From positions 1 through 31,596 of the IMG/VR virus record IMGVR_UViG_3300021960_000313: 31,596 bases of DNA. One strand, given 5' to 3'. This document shows positions 6,490-13,700 of this stretch, piece after piece (the stretch's first letter is position 1; each line of letters begins with the position of its first letter). Origin of the DNA: a virus. The position numbers were made by a program, and so were the translations under genes. The notes beneath the pieces are model-generated. The model saw only the letters and a list, made by a program, of their open reading frames with translations, was not told the origin of the DNA and ran no database searches.

Positions 6490-7160
6490 TGAAACAACTT
6501 ATATTTCAGAGTTATCATCCTGCAGATGAATCAGCGTGGAATAAAAAATTAGATTGTTATCGTCCAATAGATGAATTAGCAAAATTATCACAAAAAAGGA
6601 TAAAAGATTATGCCAAGTCAATTGGAGCTGATTATGTACTACTTGATAAACCTAAGTGGAAAGATATTCGAAAACATCCAGCATGGACTCGTTGGGCTAT
6701 GTTTGACTATTGGAATAGTTATGACGAATTGTGCTATGTCGATTGCGATATTCTCCCGACACCCTATGCGTTTGGCAATAGTATATTCGATACAGAAGGT
6801 ACAGCAAAACTTACAGAACGCGAAGACAACTCAAGAGAAGCTTGGCATGTAAATGCTGGTGTTTTTAAAATAAATAAACAAGAAGCTTGTAGGTTATCTA
6901 ATAGTATTCACAATAAACGTTATGTTAAAATGTTAGAACAATCTGGTAAGAACCAAGAAGCTTTTAATGATTGTTGGTATAAAACATTCCGTAAAAAACC
7001 AAAACACTTTGGAACTCGTTGGAATGCTACTAGGCCTTACCATAGAGAAAACACTTACTATTTTCATCATTACATAGGTGCTCAAAAAACGATTACTGGT
7101 AATCAATGGGGTAATCTTTATAGCAACAATATTTATAAATGGAATTTACAACAAACATGA
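6489..7160 (+). CDS. Glycosyltransferase, GT-A type with DxD motif (second copy)
   Basis: The 223-residue product is a paralogue of the gene at 4600. It starts KQLIFQSYHP, has LCYVDCDILPTP with the DxD at D85-C86-D87, then WHVNAGVFKINK and a HHYIGAQK end. The similar architecture with different middle segments suggests that the two enzymes use different donors or acceptors. The protein probably acts with the ATP-grasp and methyltransferase genes in one pathway. Its start forms TAATG with the previous stop and its end forms ATGA with the next start. Confidence 0.8.
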   Translation: MKQLIFQSYHPADESAWNKKLDCYRPIDELAKLSQKRIKDYAKSIGADYVLLDKPKWKDIRKHPAWTRWAMFDYWNSYDELCYVDCDILPTPYAFGNSIFDTEGTAKLTEREDNSREAWHVNAGVFKINKQEACRLSNSIHNKRYVKMLEQSGKNQEAFNDCWYKTFRKKPKHFGTRWNATRPYHRENTYYFHHYIGAQKTITGNQWGNLYSNNIYKWNLQQT

Positions 7161-7426
7161 AGTATACAGAAATATTAAAAAATCCTAGTATTTTATCAAC
7201 TTATACTTTACATTTAAGAGAAGATAAAATTTTACTTAAAAATAAAATTGAAAGTAAACAGTTATATTTAGAGATTGATGTTCCAGACATGGCAATTAAA
7301 GAAGTTTATGCTGATTGTTGGTCTAAAAAATTAGCTAACGCTTTTTTGGAAAGACGTGCAGATATGTGTACTTTAATTGATCCTGGTAATGGAAAGAAAA
7401 TGAAAACAGGATACAAAAGAGTATGA
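7157..7426 (+). CDS. Small unknown protein (89 aa)
   Basis: I chose the ATG at 7157 because it forms ATGA with the preceding stop, as elsewhere in this string. An in-frame ATG at 7139 would add six residues. The protein has a helical start (ILKNPSILSTYTLHLRED), a beta-like core (LYLEIDVPDMAIKEVYADCW) and a basic C-terminus (GNGKKMKTGYKRV). No family was recognised. Its position before the AT-hook protein and terminase might suggest a packaging-related role, but nothing else supports that. Confidence 0.6.
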   Translation: MKYTEILKNPSILSTYTLHLREDKILLKNKIESKQLYLEIDVPDMAIKEVYADCWSKKLANAFLERRADMCTLIDPGNGKKMKTGYKRV

Positions 7427-7644
7427 GTATGAAAAATCAAGCAGGTTACACTACAGTATCTGCCTATATGCATCAAATATTACTAGCTGATTTTGAAAAG
7501 CTTAAAAAAGAAAACGACGCCATAAAGAAAGAATTAGAGGAAACTAAGCTTAAATTGCAAGATGCATTAGTTAATCAAGCACCTCCAAAAAGGCCTCGTG
7601 GAAGACCTAGGAAAGTAGTAGATGGATCAAGTAGTATTACATAA
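7423..7644 (+). CDS. Small coiled-coil protein with C-terminal AT-hook
   Basis: This 73-residue protein has a charged helical region at about residues 23-49 (LADFEKLKKENDAIKKELEE) that should form a coiled coil. It is followed by PPKRPRGRPRKVV, a canonical AT-hook core (RGRPRK) that binds the minor groove of AT-rich DNA. The gene overlaps the terminase large subunit by 23 bases and the previous gene by ATGA. A dimeric DNA binder immediately before terL could be a packaging accessory factor or a second small-subunit-like protein. That is inference, since classical terminase small subunits usually use a helix-turn-helix domain. Confidence 0.7.
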   Translation: MSMKNQAGYTTVSAYMHQILLADFEKLKKENDAIKKELEETKLKLQDALVNQAPPKRPRGRPRKVVDGSSSIT

Positions 7645-8956
7645 AGCTCAAAGTGAAATCTTTAGCAATTTGTTTATAGATAAAACAACACGTTATGCAG
7701 TAGGCGTTTGCACTAGAGGCTTTGGTAAAAGTTATTTAGCCGCAATTTGTGCTATTCAAGCAGTTAGTGAACTTTTAGAATTAGACGAATCTGTTCCTAA
7801 TAAAAACGTAACTTTGTTAGCACCTACTTATCAGCAAGCAGTTGATATTTATTTTCCTTTATTGTGGTATGAATTTGGAATGAAAGATTATGCTAGCACA
7901 GGATCAGCATACTCTGGTAAAATTAGGTTTGAAAATGGCACTGAGCTTCGCCTTATGTCGTATGAATCGGCAGAACGTTTAAGGGGTACTGGCCAGTACT
8001 TTATAGTTTGTGATGAGGTTTCCTCATGGCAACAAAAACCCGGTTTAGAAGAAACTTGGAAAGCCACACTTAAACCTTGTATTACTACACGTTGGTCAAG
8101 AGAACAAGCTGCAAAATTTGGAGCACCTTCTCCAGGGAGAGCTTTAATCATTTCAACTCCAATGGGTTATAACTATTTACACGATATGTTTAACATGGAA
8201 CATGTAGATCAAGATTGGAAAGGATATCATTTTACTTATAAAGATGCTCCTCATTTATCACAAATAGAAATAGAGAAAGAAAAATTATTATCAGATCCTT
8301 TAAGATTTGCTAGAGAGTATGAAGCTAGCTTTGAAGATTCTGGAGCTAATGTCTTTTATAATTTTAGAAGAACAGAGCATATAGCAGAAGATATCCCTTA
8401 TTTTGGTGATGAAGAAGATGTTCATGTTGCAATTGATTTTAACGTAGGTGTTATGGCTTGGTCTGCTTTTGCTAAAAGAGGAGATCAAATACATTTTCTT
8501 ATTGATGGAAAAGGAGCTCCTGATACTACACAACTTTCAAAAATGTTAAAATCTAGATTTTATGGACATCGTATATATGCTTATCCTGACCCTTCAGGTA
8601 GAGCTAGAAAAACTTCTGCAGCAGCAGGTATTACTGATTTTAAAATTTTAGAATCAGAAGGTATTACTTGTAGGGCTAGACGAAAAGCCCCACCTATCGC
8701 AGACTCTGTACAAGCAGTAAATCTTATGCTTAAGAATGCTGCTGGTCAAATTCGTATGTATTTTAGACCAGAGTGTCAAAATACAATTAAATCAATGGAA
8801 ACTACTGTTTGGAAAGAAGGTTCTATCGATAGTGCGCAAATCGATAAAACTATGGGAGCAGAACATCATTCTGATGGTGTACGCTATGCTACTGAGTATT
8901 TGTTTCCAGTTCAAGCGGGTGGTAAAAAAGTCATTCGTAATACAATGACATTCTAA
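7622..8956 (+). CDS. terL: Terminase large subunit (packaging ATPase and nuclease)
   Basis: At 444 residues this is the expected size for a siphovirus TerL. The ATPase domain has a Walker A-like motif TRGFGKS (31-37, K36), an adenine-site-like Q in HKAQ near the N-terminus, and Walker B YFIVCDEVSS with D131-E132. A short coupling-like motif, ISTP, lies near residue 178. The RNase H-like nuclease domain carries three acidic positions: D272 (VAIDFNVG), D323 (YPDPSG) and D418 (HHSDGVRY). The enzyme cuts concatemeric DNA and pumps it through the portal encoded next. An AGGAAAG ribosome site lies inside the preceding gene. All key residues appear intact. Confidence 0.93.
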   Translation: MDQVVLHKAQSEIFSNLFIDKTTRYAVGVCTRGFGKSYLAAICAIQAVSELLELDESVPNKNVTLLAPTYQQAVDIYFPLLWYEFGMKDYASTGSAYSGKIRFENGTELRLMSYESAERLRGTGQYFIVCDEVSSWQQKPGLEETWKATLKPCITTRWSREQAAKFGAPSPGRALIISTPMGYNYLHDMFNMEHVDQDWKGYHFTYKDAPHLSQIEIEKEKLLSDPLRFAREYEASFEDSGANVFYNFRRTEHIAEDIPYFGDEEDVHVAIDFNVGVMAWSAFAKRGDQIHFLIDGKGAPDTTQLSKMLKSRFYGHRIYAYPDPSGRARKTSAAAGITDFKILESEGITCRARRKAPPIADSVQAVNLMLKNAAGQIRMYFRPECQNTIKSMETTVWKEGSIDSAQIDKTMGAEHHSDGVRYATEYLFPVQAGGKKVIRNTMTF

Positions 8957-8968
8957 TAGGATCCTAAA

Positions 8969-10714
8969 ATGTCTAATAGTGGTACTTTTAATCTAAATGC
9001 AGGCGGTATTTTTTACACTGCAAATAGTAACAAGAGTGTAGGAGACCCTTCAGACCAATACACTAGTATTCGTCCTTTATGGGATCGCTCTCGCGCTGTT
9101 GTACAAGGTCAACGTTTTTCTAAAGCGTTTGACACTTATATTGATACTTTAAATTTTAATAACTTGTTGTTACCTTTTTCACCAAGTATGACACAGCATC
9201 AATACGATTTTTATAGAGCAGAGGCAGAGTTACCTGGGCTTACTTCACAGTATGCCCGAGTATTAATTGGCTCTCTGCTAAGAAAAGGAGTAAGCCTTGA
9301 ATTACCAGTAGATGCACCTGATGGAGCTAAAGACTGGATTTTGCATAAGTTTACAGCAGATAAAAAATCTATGCATTCATTTTTAGATGAGGCTATGTGG
9401 GAAGAAATTCAAACATCTCGTGCATGGGTTTTAGTAGATTATCCTCAAGTAATGACTGAGCTTTCTTTAGAAGAAGCAGAGGATTTATATCCGTATCCCC
9501 GATTATTAAGAGCAGAATCTATAATTAACTGGAAAGAGGGAACACATCCTATTAAGGGAACTCCTTGTTTAACTCAAGTTATTTGTCGTTATTACACACA
9601 AAATTATGAGGAAAATGAATTTCATCCAACTTATGTTGATAAAGTAGTTGTTTATGATTTGCCAGATGGCTTTTTAAGAGTTCGTATTTTTGAAAGAACT
9701 AAAGAAGATGAAAATGTTCCTATTATTAATGGTGAAATACAACAATATTACAATGTAGAAGGCGGTGGATTTAAAGATTCTTCTAAATCTAATCAGTGGG
9801 AATTAAAGTCAACAAATGTTAATGTTTTAAAAAATGGAGAACGTTTAGATTTTATTCCTTTATGGCCATTAAATGGACAAGTTCAACCTAGTGAACCAAT
9901 TTTACAACCCTTAATTGATCGTGAAATTGGATTGTATAATAAAGTTTCTCGAAGAAATCATTTACTTTACGGAGCTGCAACTTATACTCCTGTTGTAGCT
10001 TCTGATATGTCAGATGAAGAGTTTGAAGAACTAGTTTCTGCAGGCTTAGGCTCTTGGCTTCGAGTAAGAGAAGGAGAAAAAGTTACTGCACTTGAAACTC
10101 CAACAAATGCTCTTAAAGATATGGAGCAAGCAATTAACAATACTGTAGAAGAAATGTCTAGGATGGGCATTCGATTATTATCTCCTGAAGGTAATAGCTC
10201 AGGGATTGCTTTAGAAATCCGTAATGCGGCTCAAACAGGCTTATTAGGTAATCTTAATACTAGAGTTTCTATTACTATGTCTGAAATTATTGCTTTTATG
10301 CTTAATTGGAAGTATAACACAGAGTATGAAACTAGTGATATTAAGTTTATGCTTTCTGGAGACTTTAATCCAGCACCTCTTGGCTCTGATTGGATGCGTT
10401 TAGTTACAGAGTGGTATCAAGCGGGTCTTATCCCTCGTGCAACTTTTTTGGATATTGCTAAACAAAACGATATTATTCCAAATGATTATGACGATCAAGA
10501 AGCTATTGCAGAAATTGAGGAAGACGATTTAATTGTACCTATTAGAGAACAATTTGACGTCAACGTTGAATTACGTCAAGCAAAAGCTACTGGTACAAAT
10601 AATGAAACAGGTTATCAGGGAAATAATGGTCAGACGCAAGGTGGGGCTACTATTAGACCTCTTCGTGAAAGAACAAAACCTGAAAATGATGGGAATATTT
10701 CTCCCGAACGTTAA
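8969..10714 (+). CDS. Portal protein, DUF4055-like
   Basis: The 581-residue product has the features of the DUF4055 portal family. There is an N-terminal segment with repeated tyrosines and acidic residues and LPGLTSQYARVLIGSLLRKG near residue 90. The clip/stem region contains LIDREIGLYNKVSRRNHLLYGAATYTPVV around 313-341. A later ALKDMEQAINNTVEEMSRMGIRLL helix is followed by SSGIALEIRNA. The Gly/Asn/Gln-rich tail is probably disordered. Portals form the dodecameric ring through which DNA enters and leaves the head. Placement between terL and the MuF gene is the standard head-module order. Confidence 0.85.
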   Translation: MSNSGTFNLNAGGIFYTANSNKSVGDPSDQYTSIRPLWDRSRAVVQGQRFSKAFDTYIDTLNFNNLLLPFSPSMTQHQYDFYRAEAELPGLTSQYARVLIGSLLRKGVSLELPVDAPDGAKDWILHKFTADKKSMHSFLDEAMWEEIQTSRAWVLVDYPQVMTELSLEEAEDLYPYPRLLRAESIINWKEGTHPIKGTPCLTQVICRYYTQNYEENEFHPTYVDKVVVYDLPDGFLRVRIFERTKEDENVPIINGEIQQYYNVEGGGFKDSSKSNQWELKSTNVNVLKNGERLDFIPLWPLNGQVQPSEPILQPLIDREIGLYNKVSRRNHLLYGAATYTPVVASDMSDEEFEELVSAGLGSWLRVREGEKVTALETPTNALKDMEQAINNTVEEMSRMGIRLLSPEGNSSGIALEIRNAAQTGLLGNLNTRVSITMSEIIAFMLNWKYNTEYETSDIKFMLSGDFNPAPLGSDWMRLVTEWYQAGLIPRATFLDIAKQNDIIPNDYDDQEAIAEIEEDDLIVPIREQFDVNVELRQAKATGTNNETGYQGNNGQTQGGATIRPLRERTKPENDGNISPER

Positions 10715-10729
10715 TTCAAACAATAAACG

Positions 10730-10755
10730 GCCCCTTTAAGTTTACTTATTGGGGC
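10730..10755 (+). terminator. GC-rich hairpin between portal and MuF-polymerase genes
   Basis: GCCCC (10730-10734) pairs with GGGGC (10751-10755). AAG can pair with CTT inside, around a TTTA loop. The following bases (TAATTATT) are AT-rich but lack a clean T run, so this may be a weak terminator, an mRNA-processing or stability element, or a translational control site. It lies about 20 bases before the strong AGGAG ribosome site of the giant gene. Confidence 0.4.
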
Positions 10756-10774
10756 TAATTATTAGGAGAAACTT

Positions 10775-13700
10775 ATGTCAATTAATACAACTCTTTATGA
10801 TAATGCAATTCAAAATGCAGCAGAAATTCGTATTGCAGAAGAAGAATTATTTACGCAATTAGACAGGCTTAATCGTGATCATCAAAGCCGACTAACTAAG
10901 TTAATTGCTCGTAACTCTTCTGAAACAGATTTATTAAAAGAAGTAAATCGTTATAAAAGTATTTCTAAAAATACTATTGAAAGTGCTTTAGATAACTTAG
11001 GAGTTAAAGAATTATCTTTTCAAAAAAATACTATTTCTAATGCTTCTAAAAGTTTTTATAAATTAAAAGATGTTTCTAGAGAAGGTTTTTTAAATTCTAT
11101 TAAAAATACTCCTATTAGAGGAAACAAAAATTTAACTCAACAAGTTAATGGTATTTTTAGTAAGCAAGAAGAAAGAGTTAAAAGTGTTTTAACAAAAAAC
11201 ATTTCGTCAAAATCACAACTTACTGCTGAAATTAAAAACACTAGTAATCTAACTAGAGCCCAAAGTCATACTTTATTTGCAACTTCTAGTACTCAAAGCC
11301 AATCCGAAGCTTTTACTAAAACAATGGAAGCAAACAAAGATATTATTAAAGGCTATAGATTTACAGCAGTTTTAGATTCTAGGACTTCGGATATCTGCCA
11401 ACACCATGATGGAGAAATTTATCCTGTTGACGATCCAAAATTTATACCACCTTTACATTGGAATTGTCGTTCTGTTTTAGTTCCTGTTCTAAAATCACAT
11501 AGCGAATTAATTGGAACTGATAGTAATAGAATTATTTACTCTGTTTTAGAAAAAATGAATGTAAGTTCTATTTCTAGATTAGATGGTTTAAATCCTAAAT
11601 TAGAAACTTATGATGTTTGGTTGCGTAGACAGCCTTCAGAAGTTCAATTAAAACACTTAGGTAATAATTTAGAAAGGCTTGCTTTATTTCAAAATGGTAA
11701 CTTACATCTTAAAGATTTTCAGTCTGCTAGGGGAACTAATATTAGTGCAGAAGTTCTTGCACGTAAAGCACAAGAAGGCCTTTTTGATACACCTATTAGA
11801 ACAACTAAATATCAACCCGCAGTTAATTCAGAATTTAAAGTTGATGCTTATAAAGTTGAAAACCTAATAAAAGATAAAAAAGCTCAAAATCAGTTAAAAG
11901 AGTTATTTGAAATTGATGAAAGACATAGCATTTCTCCTTTATCTACTACTGAGTTTAGAGGTGTTACTTCTGAAACCAAAAGACAAAATAGATTTAAGTC
12001 AAAAACAGTAGCAGATGAAGATCTAATTATGGATCCAGTAACAGGAATTGTTAGAAATCCTTTAATTTACAAGCCTAATAATTCTTTATTAGAAGAAAGA
12101 CTTACTCTAGTACGAAACTCTAAGATACTAAATAAAGAACAAAAAGAGTTTATTGAGAATTTTGTAAATTCAATGGAAGATAGAGTAAGTACTAACAATA
12201 GATCTGTTATTACTGAAAATTTGCGTGTTGTTTTTGAACGTCAATTAAATGTTGATTCTCCTAGTTATAATAAACCCTGGGAAAATTTAACCGCAGTCAT
12301 AAGAGCAGAAAATGTTAATGCTGTGCAAAACGTTTCTAGACGATTAGAAAGAACTTATAGAAAAGATCTTAAGCATATGGTAATTGCTAACGTTAGCGGA
12401 GACGCTGATGTTATGCCTTCTGTTAATATTTTTGGAAATATAAGAACTTTTGATCAAATAGAAAATAGTATTGCGTCTAATCAAAGATTTGTAGATGATT
12501 GGATTGATCGTAAAGGCTTAAAAATGGCTACTAAAGTTTATTTTAGTGGAAAAGCACCTTTAAGAAATTATTTTTTACCACCTTCTCAAATTAATCCTTT
12601 AGATTTTAAAAAAAGAATTATAAAAGCTTATGATGAAGCAATTGATACTATAAATGTTCCAGCAAGGTTAAAAAAATATCTTAAACAACAAATTGAGTTT
12701 TGGACACAAAATCCAATTACTGTTGCAGAAAATGCATTAATTGACTTTGCAAGAGAATTAAATGTTAAATGGTATCAATTAGTAGAACTAGAATTTTTTT
12801 ATCGATTAGTTAATATAAATATTAGAAAATCTGTTGTTAACAATTCACCAGATATTGTTAAAGTAAATACCAGAGCAATTGCAAAAGGCTTAAAAGCTTT
12901 AGCAGATGGTTCTACTTTAGACTATGATACGCTTGCTATTAATGTAGGTAAAGCTTTATATGCCGAATCAAAAATAGATTTACCTTGGAGAAAACCTACT
13001 TTAAAAGATTATCATAAAAATGGATCTCGTATATTAGCAGATTTAGAAAAACAAGGGCTTATTAAAATTGGTCAAGCTACAGTAACTCGTCAAAGTGTCA
13101 TTGATGTTAAAACAGGACGTCCAGACCCTTCAGGTTACAAAGAAGTCCAACAAAGAGAAATAGAAATTTTAGATCCTGATTTGTTTAAGTTACAACAAAT
13201 AAATAGAGAGCTTTATATTGGGCGTAGAATTGGTATTACTCAAAATAAAAATAGATTATATTTAGATCCACCTCAAGAAGGAAAAGGCGCTGCTAATATT
13301 AAATATAAAGATGCGCAAGGAAAAGTTACTAGTGAAAGGGTTATTACTAGATCTGCATCTGCTAAATTAGGAACAGATGAAGATGCTATTGGTAATCAGC
13401 TAGATCGTGATTTTCAAAACCAAACTAACTATGCTAATAGTTTAGAATGGGGCTTAGACAATCAATTTACAGACTTTTTCCAAGATGTAGTTTATTATAC
13501 GCCTAAAGACTTAAAAAGAGTTACAAATGCTCCTAACTTATTTAGAGAAGTAGTTAAACGACGTGGCGAACAAGGTACTATGTTTATGCAATCTATGAAA
13601 TGGCATAGACAAAAAAATACTAATTGGTCTAATATTCATCAATTTGATGGCCGTGGTCGTTTTTATGAACAAGGCTATTTAGCCGCTACTAGAGGTGAAT

